Positions 35,298 to 46,529 of a DNA stretch of 64,000 nucleotides are shown here, in pieces. The translations under genes were made by a program, and so were the position numbers. This stretch comes from Limnanthes douglasii subsp. nivea (lineage: Eukaryota; Streptophyta; Magnoliopsida; Brassicales; Limnanthaceae). The stretch is from assembly GCA_036936605.1 (NCBI GenBank), contig JAUPFV010000005.1:53774742-53838741 (forward strand). Reading direction: 5' to 3'. Below the pieces are notes generated by a model, which did no database searches, was not told where the DNA came from, and was given only the letters and a program-made list of their open reading frames with translations. The first letter of the stretch is position 1; each line of letters begins with the position of its first letter.

Positions 35298-35703
35298 TGA
35301 TGAGTCCAGATTTTGTCACCACTCTATGAACCAAACAGGGGAAATTCGGACATCATCCACCTAACCGGACAGGAACGATTCGGACAACCTCCACTCACTA
35401 AACTGTCCGAACAGAACTAAAGTATTAAAAGCTTAATCACTTCATGACTAAGCTAATTACTTGCTTACTTAAAAGCTAGTGGGTCTTTAAACTCGACCCG
35501 AATCCATAAAACACAACCCGAAATCCCATATGGCCCAAAAGATAAGGGTATAAATACCCAACCACCAACATTAAATGAGGGTAATGAAAATTAGATACAA
35601 CTAGGCAGCTCAATTCTCCCTCTACGCTCTATCCAAACATTAAATACCTTCAAAATACCACAAAACTCTGGATAAAATTACCCTCAAACGAAAATAAACC
35701 TCA
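35298..35703 (+). repeat. 3' LTR of the Tat element
   Basis: Starts TGATGAGTCCAGATTT after the purine tract and ends AACCTCA. It differs from the left LTR by about a dozen substitutions and a few small indels, including a shortened CTTTGTGTGAACC region. Confidence 0.9.
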
Positions 35704-37749
35704 CTAATAATAATAATATATAAATAAATAAATAAACGATAATATAAAATTAATACTCGAAATAAAAGGAAACAATATAGTTTAGAGACATACAACTTTT
35801 ATAAAAAAGACATAGTTAAAAAATAAACTAAACGTTTGATGCTCGTCCGTTTGATGCAAGATATTCTTTTGTTTGATGCAAGATGTCATTGTGAATGCAT
35901 TTTTATAATAGCTAGATTCCCGTTATGAGTTTATAACATAAATTTTAAGATTAACATTAATATGTTCATTAATTTTTGTTTCCAGATTTTCAATTCGTTT
36001 AATGATATTTTCGTCTAGATTCATATCTTCTGACTTCAAATGAAAAAGAAATACAGGTTTGTCAAACTGTGGTTGGGTAATTATGTGCAATAATATTATG
36101 GAAATTTATTTTTAAATGGATTAACATGGTTGCGTAATTGTAAGTAAGTTGATTGTGTAATTGTGAGAACCTGTATGCGAATTTAGCTTTTGGTTGCTAA
36201 AAAAGGAATGAAGTTACGCATTGTAATAAAATTTTCAAATTATTTAATTATTTCATGAGCATTTTTTTCTACAATCTGAAATGTATTTTTGATTATTAAT
36301 GTGGAGAATACTGATTCTTTTCCCATTTACTTTCTACGTTATAAAGTTAATATACATGTAGATTTATATTGAAACTAACTGTTATTTTTGGTTGTGTAAA
36401 TACGTACAACTCACTTATGAAAAACGAATTTTTACCTAGAATCTTAAAAAGAAGCACAAGTAGTTCATAGGTACTAATTTGTATATTTTATTGTGTGAAA
36501 ATGTAAACTGATCAAAACCAAACATGAATTTGTTTTAGGTCAAACATATAATTACGAACACAATAATTGAAAAATTTAAGACGAAAGAGAGTAATTTCAT
36601 CCTGTAAATATGATTTTGTAGTTGCTCCGTGCTGAATTTTTTTAGAATTCACTGAATTTGTTGCAGTAGTAAATTGGGATTTTGATTTTTGATTTTTTGA
36701 TTTTTCGATGAGAGAGAGATATTGATTTATGGGTTTTTGGTATATTTTATGTAGCATGTTATTTTTTGTAAACTTGAAAATTAAGGTTGTTATTGGTAGT
36801 TCTAATCTTTTTCGGATTGTTATTGGTAACTTACCTATAGTTTAAAAAATATCTAAAAATTCCAACAACTTTATAAATATATGTAAAAAAACTAATATAG
36901 TTGAAAGATCTAACAAAATATATAAAATATATAATAGTTGAAATATCTAGATATTTAATGATTCCAACAACTCTAAAGATATAGTTCAAAAATTCAGTAA
37001 ATTATTAATTGAAAGATCTAATAAACTATTTAAAATATCTAAATAAAACAATAACAAAACATCAAATAATTCGTTTATTATATACATAAATATGGTAAAT
37101 AGTTAAATGCCATGATTCTATAACGACGTGAATCTATAACGACATGAATTTGTAATGGTGTGACTGTTTTAAATGTGACGTGACGTGACGTGCCATCACA
37201 GTAGATATCACTAACCTTACGATAGTCCGAAATATCATAATAATTCTTTTCTATCTAATTTTTTGTTTTTTAGATGTTATATTTTTCAAACCACAGTTCA
37301 AAAAATATACGAAAATACCATTGATTTTTTTAAGATCAACAAAACTAGATCCATGGAAATATTTTTTAGAGATTTTTTATTTGAAAAATTATGAGCAATT
37401 TGCTTGCGAATTTCGCCTTGAAAAAAATTCTCCAAACATATCACTCATGGATTTCATTTTGTTCGTCTTTAAAAAATAAAAATAAACGTGTTTTAGATTT
37501 TTTTAGGTTAGGTTTTGAAAGATATAAAATTTTGAAGGTTAAAAATAACCAATTGTTGAAAGGTGTACGTGAATGTGTTTTCAGAGGTATTGTCGGAAGA
37601 ATTTATTCTGCATGTTATTTTTGGTAAACTGTAAAATTTAGGTAGTTTTCGGTAATTTGAAAATTATCGAGGTGGTTGTCGTAACTTACGCATAATATTA
37701 TGCTTCAGGAATTGCGAAACGGCGAATTTTCTTATCATCCAGATCTATC
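35704..37749. repeat. 2.5-kb dispersed repeat, copy 2, right part
   Basis: Collinear with about 20605-22626 of copy 1. It ends at CATCCAGATCTATCG. Nine bases further on, a non-autonomous Ty3 element begins. Confidence 0.9.
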
Positions 37750-38051
37750 GGGGCTTCTTGATGCAGACAATTAGCGCTGGAATTTATGAAGACTGGCGAT
37801 CACCCGAAGAATGCGGTGAATCGACAGTTTGGAGCTCCGTTGTCTAATTCTGACCCACAACATCTATCAGCTTATTTCGAGTTTTTAATAATTTAGGATA
37901 TTTTGTAATTTTCTTATTTTATTTTTAGGGTTTCAATTGAAACCTTATATAAACATATCTTCTTTACATTGTTTGGGGAGAATTCTTGATTAAATAAAAT
38001 TAGGGTTTATCCCTCTATCTAGCTTCTTTTGCGTTCTACTCTGTATCATAT

Positions 38052-38061
38052 TGGTATCAGA
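38052..38061 (+). promoter_or_regulatory. primer binding site (tRNA-iMet type)
   Basis: TGGTATCAGA, three bases after the left LTR. Confidence 0.85.
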
Positions 38062-38079
38062 CACAGGCAGTCTTGCGAG

Positions 38080-39465
38080 ATGGTGCGAGGAAGACCCAGA
38101 GGTCGCGGTGGCGCTGCGGTGGCTAGAGATGCAGGTGATTTCGGAGATCGCAAAGATGCTGACCTGTGCCGTCAGGTGGCTGAACTTACCCGTCAGATGG
38201 CTGATCTTAACGCCAGGCAACAAGGTATGGAGGTTGAAAGTATCGATAACCCTTTTGGGGAGGGGTTAGAACAGAATACTTATCACGGCCGCCGCTGGGA
38301 GCTTGGATTTAAGGTAGACATTCCCGACTTTGATGGTAGCCTTAAGGCAGAGGCGTTTGTTGATTGGTTATCCCAGGTTGAGGAAGTGCTGGACCTCAAG
38401 GACGTTCCTGAGGAGAGAAGGGTCGCTTTGGTCACCATCCACCTGCGCGGCAGGGCACAGGCCTGGGGGCAGCAAGTGAAGAAGACCCGTGAGCGTGAAG
38501 GCAAGGAGAAAGTCCGCAGTTGGGAGAGGTTAAGAAAAAAAATCTGCAAGGATTTCCTACCTTACAACTTCGAGCGGGAACTATTCCAGAATCTTCGTCA
38601 AGGACCACGATCTGTGGACGAGTATACAGAAGAATTCTATCAGGATGTGAACGAGTCGCCGCATCAACGGGTATCCCGCTATATTGGTGGGTTGCGCCTT
38701 CAGCTTCAAGATGTGTTGAACATGTTCGACCCGGTGTCTGTTTCCGAAGCCCATCAGCGTGCCCTCCAGGTAGAAAAACAGTTGGCTCGCGGAACCCAGA
38801 TTGGCGTACGGACTGGTGCTCCTCCAGGGACTTCGTCGCCCAAACCAACGCCCCGTCCAACCCCTGATTAGGTCCCTCCTGGGCGCGGTGCGACCAACCG
38901 CTATTCAGGTAATTTACGTTGTTTTGGTTGTGGTGAGTTAGGACATCGTCAGGTAGAGTGTCTGAATGCTGCGGGTGCTAGGGGTCTTTTCTCTCACGAG
39001 ACATTTGAACCGAACCCCATTGTTCTTGATGGTCCTCCAAATTTTGATACATATGATGATGATATGCCTGAGGTTGCGGAGGAAGTTGTGACTGGTGATG
39101 TTGGTGCAGTTTTGATGCTATGTCACACTTTTCTGTCTCCTCGCGTTCCTGATCAGAGTGACTGGCTGCGGAATAATGTGTTTCAGTCGACTTGTACGAT
39201 TGGCGGTAAGGTGTGCACCTTCATTATTGATGTTGGTATCTGCGAGAATGTCATCTCCGAGACAACGGTTTCGAAGCTCCGACTGAAATCAGAATCGCAC
39301 CCCAAGCCATACAAGCTCGCCTGGCTGAGTAAAGATGACTCTTCTGACGAGAAGACTGGTTCTGATTCGAGGGTGAATCTTCTCTACCCCGACGGGAATG
39401 ATGCAGACAGTTTAGCGCTGGAATTTATGAAGACTGGCGATCACCCGAAGAATGCGGTGAATTGA
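38080..39465 (+). pseudogene. Ty3 gag-protease remnant, internally deleted
   Basis: ATG 38080. An Arg/Gly-rich start (MVRGRPRGRGGAA) is followed by a Retrotrans_gag domain at about residues 85-235 (EAFVDWLSQVEEVL, ERLRKKICKDFLP, SVDEYTEEF). A single TAG at 38869-38871 is read over in the same frame. Then a CCHC zinc knuckle (CFGCGELGHRQVEC), then an aspartic protease start with FIIDVGICENVIS where the family has D-S-G, so the active site looks lost. Shortly after, the frame jumps to a tail (SDSRVNLLYPDGND) that in related elements ends pol, next to the 3' LTR. The deletion of RT to INT is in frame, and translation runs into the LTR, stopping at 39465. Confidence 0.8.
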
Positions 39466-39778
39466 CAGTTTGGAGCTCCGGTGTCTGATTTTGACCCACA
39501 ACACCTTGTTTCGAAGGAAACGACGCCACGAATGCAAATCACGAGCTTTGCTCGGGACATATGTGTTTTTTTGGAATTTGGGCTCATCTATCATCTTATT
39601 TCGAGTTTTTAATAATTTAGGATATTTTAGTAATTTTTTTATTTTAGTTTTAGGGTTTCAATTGAAACCTTATATAAACATATCTTCTTTACATTATTTG
39701 GGGAGAATTCTTGATTAAATAAAATTAGGGTTTATCCCTCTATCTAGCTTCTTTTGCGTTCTACTCTGTATCACTTCT

Positions 39779-39939
39779 TAGAGGTAAAAAATCAAATTAC
39801 TGATAACCACATGAATTTTGAAGTTTACCAAAAATCACTCGCAGCATAAAAAATCCAGCAATACCCAAAAAACGCCATATATCCGCGACATGTACAACCT
39901 TAAACTAGTGACTAAAATTAATTTTTCTATTTTTCTATT
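39779..39939. other. short AT-rich spacer
   Basis: Sequence between the Ty3 element and the tandem array; nothing recognised. Confidence 0.4.
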
Positions 39940-41330
39940 TTTACCATTCAAAACTTCATATCTTTCGAGCTCTAACTGAATTTATTTTTTACAAAAACAC
40001 ATATATTTGTATTTTTTAAAGACGAACAAAGTTAAATCCACTAGTGATATGTTTAAAGATTTTTATTTTCTATTTTCGCAACCAATTTATACTTAATTTT
40101 ACAACAAAAAAATCAAAAAATATATTTAATTGGTCTAGTTTTATTCGTCTTAAAAAACAAAACTCATAATATTTTTAAAATTTTATTTTTTGCTATGGTT
40201 TGAAAGATATGACATTTAAAAAAAACACAAAAAGAAGAGAAAATCACACAATCAGACATATTCTACAACCAAAGTCTTATTTCCAAAACTAATTATTCTT
40301 ATTTTTGCAAATCAGTTGTATGAATTTTGCAACTCCATTTTTTCTAATTTCGCAACAAATTTATACGTAATTTCGCAACTATCTAATTTTTTCGACTAAA
40401 AAAACAAAACCAATGGTATTTTTGGATACTTTTTGGAGCTATGGTTTGCGGGATATGACATTGTTTATAAAAAAAATACAAAAAGAGAGAGAAAATCACA
40501 GAGTGAGACTTATTCTGCCACTAATGTTCTATTTTTGCAACTAGTTTCTTCATATTTTCGTAACCCATATGCACATATTTTTGCAACTCTAGTTTTTCTA
40601 TTTTTGCAACCAATTTACACGTCATTTTGCAACTTAAAAAAATTATATTTCATTGATCTAGTTTTTTTCGTCTTAAAGAAAAAAATTCAATGATATTTTC
40701 AGATTTTTTTTGAAACTATGATTTGAAAGATACAACAATAAAAAAACACAAAAACAATAAAGATAAAATCACACAATCACACATATTCCGCAACCAAAGT
40801 CTTATTTCCGCAATTAGTTTCCACTTGTTTTTGCAATCTATTTGCTTTTATTTTCGCAACTTTATTTTTTCTATATTTACAACCAGTTTACACCTCATTT
40901 TGAAACTAAAAAATAAATAATTTTTTCATGGATCTAGTTTTGTTCGTCTTAAAAGAAACAAAACTAATGATACTTTTGAATATCTTTTTGAAGGGTTCGA
41001 AAGATATTTTTCTTTTTAAACAAAAAAGGAGATATAAAATCACACGATCAGACTTATATCGCAACCAAAGTCCTGTTTTTGCAACTAGTTTCTTATTATT
41101 TGCGCAATACATTTGCACATATATTCGCAACTCTATTATTTTTTAATTTTTGCAACCAATTTACACGTAAATTTGTAACCAAAAAAACTTTTATGGATCT
41201 AGTTTTGTTGTCTTAAAAAAATAAAACTACTAATATTTTGAGATATTTTTTAGAGCAATGATTTGAAAGATATATCATTTTCAAAACAAAAAAAAAACAA
41301 AAAAAAAATAGGCAATAACATTCAGATTTA
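39940..41330. repeat. ~265-bp tandem array, about five degenerate units
   Basis: Marker words recur at about 40131, 40390, 40653, 40928 and 41194 (GGATCTAGTTTTGTTCGTCTT and variants). Each is followed by a TTTGAAAGATAT block, an A-rich CACAAAAA block and then GCAACCA/TTTTTGCAACT words. The consensus is the reverse complement of part of the 2.5-kb repeat (for example 22170-22250). Small open frames here simply read the units and share the same peptide pattern. Confidence 0.85.
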
Positions 41331-41938
41331 TTGATATCTAGAAAAATCAAGATAGTTATTATTAATACAACTTTAATATTAGATGGTTATTCGTACTTAT
41401 ATCAAATCTTAAGTTGTTATTGGTAAATAAATATGATGTTTGATAGTTATTAATAAATTATCTTATATTTTCACATTATTGGATCCATATTTCTAACCCA
41501 TTTTAATTTTTATAGTTTTAATAATTTTAAAACATTTAAATTTTTAATGTGATTTTTTATATAATGTTTGTTTTTGTCAACATATTTATAACACTAGTCG
41601 GCCTAACTAAATCTTTCATTATGAAAATGCAACTTAGGTTTTTTTTCTTTAACAAAGACCTATAGGAACTATTAATTATGATGCATGATTCCTTCTAATT
41701 ATGGAAACCAAAACATTTGTAAATACCCAAGAATTGAGTGTTGTTTTTGTCTAAAAGTTATAATCATATTTTGGCTAAATTTTTTAATTGTAAGAATGTA
41801 ATGAATTATTATATTATAGTTTATTTCTTAATTTTTATTGATCAAGAAAGCAAAACGTTTGTAAATATCAAAAAAATTGAATATAGCTATCATGATAATA
41901 AATAAATATAATTTTTGAGTATAAACAAGTTATATACA
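41331..41938. other. AT-rich intergenic, nothing recognised
   Basis: No gene, RNA or repeat recognised between the tandem array and the copia left LTR. Confidence 0.4.
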
Positions 41939-42161
41939 TGTTAGAGTGTGAGGATTAGAATCAATTAGAATCAATATATATGGGCTGTGTTAAAATGTAT
42001 ATGGACTATTTAATATTAGTCTCTATATGGGCTAGGTTTACTTTCTGCCACAGTGTATATATATACACTGTAATTGTAATTATATGATGAGATTTGTGTT
42101 AATGTTTCTAACTCATACAAAGAGTGAAAATATAAGAGACACATTAGCAATTATCTTAACA
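41939..42161 (+). repeat. 5' LTR of the copia element
   Basis: 223 bp. Contains a self-complementary ACAGTGTATATATATACACTGT near 42050. Confidence 0.9.
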
Positions 42162-42199
42162 TGGTATCAAATCCAAAGACTACGAAGCCCTAGCCTCTA

Positions 42200-42660
42200 A
42201 ATTTACCCCTTGCGCCGACGTGTTTCCGACATAGCCTTCACCAACCGACGTTTATCCAGCTTTTGTTCTCTCAAGACCGACGTATTTTTGGTTTTTTCGC
42301 CCTTGCGCCGAAGTGTTTCCGACGCAACCTTCATCAGCCGACGTATTTCTGGTGCAGCCTTCATCAGCCGACGTGATTCCGGCGTAGCCTTCATCAGCCG
42401 ACATGTTTCTGGTGTAGCCTTCATCAGCCGACGTGTTTCCGGTTTTTGTTATCTCAAGACCGACATATTTTTGGTCTTTTCCCCCTCACACCGACGTGTT
42501 TCCGGCCCAGCCTTCATCAAACGACTTGTTTTCAGCCTTTATTCTCTTGAGATAGATGTATTTTTGGTCGTGTTCCTCTTGTGCCGACGTATTACAGGTG
42601 TAGTCTTGTTTGTTTTCTCATCACCGACGTTTTTCTTGTAGTTTTTCAAAGGTATCGATG
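42200..42660 (+). repeat. ~30-bp minisatellite in the copia gag region
   Basis: Variants of CCGACGTGTTTCCGG followed by GTAGCCTTCATCAG recur, the clearest between 42310 and 42440. Longer variants carry TTTTTGTTCTCTCAAGACCGACG. One frame (42210-42641) reads through as a Ser/Arg/Val-rich repeat protein. The normal Gag domain and zinc knuckle are not recognised. Related words occur in the leader of the TRIM-like relic at 46680-46780. Confidence 0.85.
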
Positions 42661-42969
42661 GTATTTACGGCTCAGTCTACTCCTCGAGGTACGTTTTTGT
42701 TTACCATACATTATTCTCAACACTTTTGTACTTATTGTCACAAAATTGGTCATGAGCAATCCAAGTATCCTACAAGCTGAGTGAAACGTCCATGCGCTAC
42801 TTCACCTTATGGACATGCAGACGGAGGTCCGCGCGGACTGCCAGATGACGGCGGCGCTCCAATTATGCGCAACACGACGGTTGGGACAACCACCATGGGT
42901 CTATCGGATGCAGCTATTATCGAGTTACATGGTAGCGAGACTTCTCATCGTTTTGGTCAGTTACAGTAG

Positions 42970-43922
42970 TTGATTTCCTTTCTTTCAGCAGACAAATCTT
43001 CCCAAACTGATGAGCTTCTGAGGAATGAGTTGTTCAGTAATCTTTGGATTATTGGTACTGGGGCTTCTAATCACATGACATGTGACATTTCTCTATTGCA
43101 TAATGTTACTGTTATGCCAGCCTGTGTAGTATCTCTGCTAGATGGTTCTCAGGTTACTGCTACATATTGTGGTAGTGCGCTCTTATCTTGTCAGTTGTCA
43201 TTGCAAAATGTATTTTTGGTTCCCAAGCTTACATGTAATCTGTTTTCAGTATTCCACTTGACTGATGATGTCGACTGTATCGTTTGTTATGTTAAGTTTG
43301 GTTGTGTTATTCAGGACCGACGATCAGGGAATGTGATTGGACTGGGTGAGCGGAGAGGTGGACTGTACTACTTCAGCAGTGCTGTGAAGACCAAAGTCTG
43401 TAGTGTTGTAGTGGTTAATAATGATGCTGAATTTTGGCACCGTAGGTTGGGACATCCCTCAGCTAAGATAATTCAATATTTACCTTTTGTTTCTAGCAAT
43501 GGTGATAGAAGTGTAGCTCACCTGCGCAATGTTTGTTTTCGTGCTAAACAGACTCGTGAGTGTTTTTCTGTTAGTGATTCTAAAGCGACTGCTTGCTTTG
43601 AATTAATTCATTGTGATTTATGGGTCCATATTATACTTTGTCTTCCTATGGTGTGCGATATTTTCTCACTATTGTTGATGATTACTCCTATGCTGTATGA
43701 ATTTATTTGTTGACTGAGAAAATAAAAGTAACTTCTATGTTTTTACATTTTATCGCAATGGCTAAGAAATATTTTACTAGGGTTGTTAAGACACTGTGTA
43801 GTGACAATGACACTGGATTTTTCCCCGTGCGCAATGTTTTTGATGAGTTGGGTATTATTTTTCAATCCCCATGTGTGGGTACTCCTCAGCAGAATGATAG
43901 CAAAAACATAGACATATTTTGA
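42970..43922 (+). pseudogene. copia protease, GAG-pre-integrase and integrase remnant
   Basis: Protease motif WIIGTGASNHMT replaces the usual D-S-G/A, so the catalytic Asp is lost. Next comes the GAG-pre-integrase FWHRRLGHPSAK, then HCDLW at the start of the integrase core. A frame change near 43707 is followed by SDNDTGFF and TPQQND, degraded from SDNGxEF and TPQQNG. Integrase then falls apart in stops and shifts up to 44200. Confidence 0.8.
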
Positions 43923-44208
43923 ATGTTGCCCGTGCTCTCGGGTTTCAGGGTAACATACTTGTTAAATTTTGGGGGAGTGTATTTTGACTGCCGGGTATTT
44001 GATTAACAGAACTCCTCAATTTTTGGGGTTCCAAGACTCCATTTGAGATGCTTTTTGGTGTGCCTCATGTTTTTTCGGAGCTTCGTGTGTTTGGGTATCT
44101 GTGTTATGTACATGATCAGAGGTCTAAGGGTGACACGTTTTTGAGTCGTAGTGTCGGTGTGTTTTTGTAGGCTACCCGTATGGCAAGAAATGCTGGAAAG
44201 TATATGAT

Positions 44209-45670
44209 TTGGAGAGTCAATATTATTTTATCTCCGGTGATGTGAATTTTTTTGAACATATATTTCCATTTTCATCTATTAATGTGATCTATGAGTTGGC
44301 TTATCCTAAGATTGTGGTCACTGCACCTCCTGCTACTGCTTCAGAGTTTTGGGAGAAAGTTGAGAAGTTATCGCCGATTGAAGATAGGGAGTGGCCGAAT
44401 GGTATCGTTCCTATGGTAGCGCCACTCATGAAGGTTGCCAAGGTTGGTGATTTACAATCTCCACCTCCGGTTGGTGGCAGTGGTGTCTCAGATCTGCCGG
44501 TAGTTTCAGATACTCTAGGTATTTCTTCAGATCTTGGACGGGGCAAGCGTAGTAAAATTCCTTCTACTCGTTTGAATAATTTTGTGATGAATACTGTAGT
44601 ACATTCAGCATCATCTACTCCTATTTCTCCCGGTTCCATTCTATCACCTGATCATGGTATGTCTTATCCTCTCACTCATTATATAGACAATCTCGTTTCT
44701 TGTTGGCACACCGCTATTTTCTTGCAGCTATTACCTCTAGGGATGAGCCTAAGTCATTCCGAGAGGCTATGCGGCACCCTAGTTGCAGAAAGCCAATGCA
44801 ACAAGAGATTCAGGCACTAGAGGATAATCATACCTGGACCTTGGCATATCTACCTCTAGGGAAGAAAGCTTTAGATAGTCAGTGGATTTATAACACTAAA
44901 TATCATGCTGATGGGGGAGTAGAGCGCCTCAAAGCTTGTTTGGTCGTGTTTGGTAATCACCAAGTAGAAGGGGTTTATTATACAGAGATCTTTGCCCATG
45001 TTGCCAAGATGGTTACTGTACATATTTTCTTAGCGGTTGCAACAGCTCAGAATTGGGAGTTACATCAGATGGATGCATACAATGTTTTTTCGCATGGTGA
45101 TCTGGATGAAGAAGTTTACATGAAAATTCCTCCAGGTTCTGAAAGAGGGCGCGAAGACAGGTCTGTTGCCTTTGCAAATCATTGTATGGCCTAAAGCATG
45201 CACCTCGATGTTAGTTTGCCAAGTTAGTGGCTGCACTGAAGAGGTATGGGTCTGTTCAGTCATATTCAGATTATTTTTTATTCTCTTATTCAACGAATGG
45301 TTGTCGTATGCATGTTTTGGTGTACGTTGATGATCTTATTCTATCTGGAAATGATCATGGTGCATTGGTGGAGTTTAAGAAATACTTGAGCACTTGCTTT
45401 CATATGAAGGACTTAGGCCATCTCAAATATTTTCTTAGAGTTGAAGTAGCACGGAGTCCCGCGAGTATCTTTCTCTGCCAATGTAAATATACTCTGGACA
45501 TTATTTCTAAGATAAGTTTACTTGGCAGCAAGCCTGCACCATTTCCCATGGAGCAAAACCACCAGCTCGGCAAGAGCGAGTCAGCGCTACTCACTGACGG
45601 GTCCGCGTACCGCAAGTTGGTGGGAAGACTGATTTATTTGGCATTTACACGGCCATATATTTGTTTTTAG
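44209..45670 (+). pseudogene. copia integrase tail and reverse transcriptase remnant
   Basis: 44209-44690 is the low-complexity linker between integrase and RT. RT (RVT_2 type) begins near 44750 (EPKSFREAM, QEIQALEDNHTWTL, QWIYNTKYHADG, QMDAYNVFSHGDLDEEVYM), breaks at about 45190, and resumes in another frame at 45227 with the catalytic YVDD at 45323-45334 and HLKYFLRVEVARS. It is frame-shifted several times. Confidence 0.8.
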
Positions 45671-45853
45671 GTACATATTTTATCTTAATTTATACAGATC
45701 CCTCAAGAGAATCACTGAGAAGCTGCATTACGAGTTGTTCGTTATCTGAAATGGAGCTCGTGTCAGGGAATTCTTCTACCAAGTAGTTGTAATCTCACTC
45801 TGACAGGCTGGTGCGGTTCTGATTGGGCTGGATGTCATAAGACTCGGCGCAGT

Positions 45854-46279
45854 GTGAGTGGTTGGATGGTGTTATTGGATGATTCCTCTGTTTCTTGGAA
45901 AACTAAGAAACAATGTGTTGTTGCATTGTCTTCCGCTGAAGCAGCGTACCAGTCTATGGCAGGATTGACTTGTGAGTTAAAGTGGTTGCACGGTTTGCTT
46001 AAGGATTTCGGGGTCTCACACTCAAGGGCTATGCAAATTTTTTGTAATAGTCAGTCAACTTTATATATTTCCCATAATACTGTGTTTCATGAGCATTCAA
46101 AGCATATTGAAGTAGATTGTCATTTTCTACGAGATGTGATACTTGATGGGGTTATTTGCGCATCTCACGTGCCCACTCAGTTTCAGCATGCAGACATCTT
46201 TACCAAAGCACTAGGAAAGCTGCAGTTTGAGTTTTTGCTTGGCAAGTTGGGCATTCATAATCTTCATGCTCCAACTTGA
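45854..46279 (+). pseudogene. copia RNase H remnant
   Basis: SWKTKKQCVVALSSAEAAY, then the CNSQSTLYIS and HSKHIEVDCHFLRD motifs, then ADIFTKALG, ending with GIHN-HAPT just before the purine tract, as in intact copia elements. The frame is open here but separated from RT by stops. Confidence 0.85.
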
Positions 46280-46290
46280 GGGGGGGGGGG

Positions 46291-46529
46291 TGTTAGAGTG
46301 TCAGGATTAGATACAATTTGAATCAAATATATATGGGCTGTGTTAAAATGTATACGGGCTATTTAATATTAGTATGTATATGGTATCGGGTTTACTTTCT
46401 TCCACAGTATATATATATATATATGTATATATACATTGTAATTGTAATTATAGGATGAGATTTGTGTTAATGTTTCTAACTCATACAAAGAGTAAAAATA
46501 TAAGAGATACATTCACAATTATCTTAACA
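46291..46529 (+). repeat. 3' LTR of the copia element
   Basis: 239 bp, preceded by a run of ten or more G. Longer than the left LTR because of extra TA units. Confidence 0.9.

Larger units (their letters stand above)
27575..35703 (+). mobile_element. Tat-lineage Ty3/gypsy element (8.1 kb), gag and protease deleted
   Basis: LTRs 27575-27983 and 35298-35703, TGATGAGTCC to ..AACCTCA, similar at about 96-97% by eye. A PBS-like TTGGCGACCACAGTGGGA follows the left LTR. The polypurine tract is AAAAAAGGGGCTAC before the right LTR. The interior goes almost directly from the PBS to reverse transcriptase, so gag and protease are missing. Then come RNase H and integrase, then an antisense aORF. Flanks ATAAT and CTAAT give an imperfect 5-bp TSD. 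The order RT-RH-INT with an antisense ORF before the 3' LTR is the known architecture of Tat-lineage elements. It is inserted in copy 2 of the 2.5-kb repeat. Confidence 0.9.
37759..39773 (+). mobile_element. 2.0-kb non-autonomous Ty3/gypsy element, TSD CTTCT
   Basis: LTRs 37759-38048 (290 bp) and 39399-39773 (375 bp), TGATGCAGAC to CTGTATCA. The left LTR lacks about 85 bp present in the right one. A PBS TGGTATCAGA (initiator tRNA-Met type) lies at 38052-38061. Perfect 5-bp duplications CTTCT are at 37754-37758 and 39774-39778. The interior holds only gag, a zinc knuckle and part of a protease. RT, RNase H and integrase are absent, so it would need enzymes in trans. Confidence 0.95.
41939..46529 (+). 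mobile_element. Ty1/copia element, decayed (4.6 kb)
   Basis: LTRs 41939-42161 and 46291-46529 (TGTTAGAGTGT to ATCTTAACA). A PBS-like TGGTATCAAA starts at 42162, and a purine tract GAGGGGGGGGGG precedes the right LTR. The order protease-integrase-RT-RNase H is the copia order. The LTRs differ by many substitutions and a longer (TA)n in the right copy. Flanks ATACA and AAGCC do not match, so there is no TSD and one end may have recombined. Confidence 0.9.

Noticed and set aside
20108..37749. The two 2.5-kb repeats as LTRs of one giant element
   Set aside because: Same orientation and similar length, but the ends lack TG..CA, there is no PBS or PPT next to them, and the DNA between them is hAT and copia debris.
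38052..38061. Possible tRNA gene near TGGTATCAGA
   Set aside because: Only the 10-base primer-binding complement is present, with no cloverleaf.
40433..41146. Several 65-86 codon frames with similar peptides
   Set aside because: They are readings of the ~265-bp tandem repeat units, with no start or codon conservation and no known domain.
41939..46529. A 5-bp target duplication for the copia element
   Set aside because: Flanks ATACA and AAGCC do not match.
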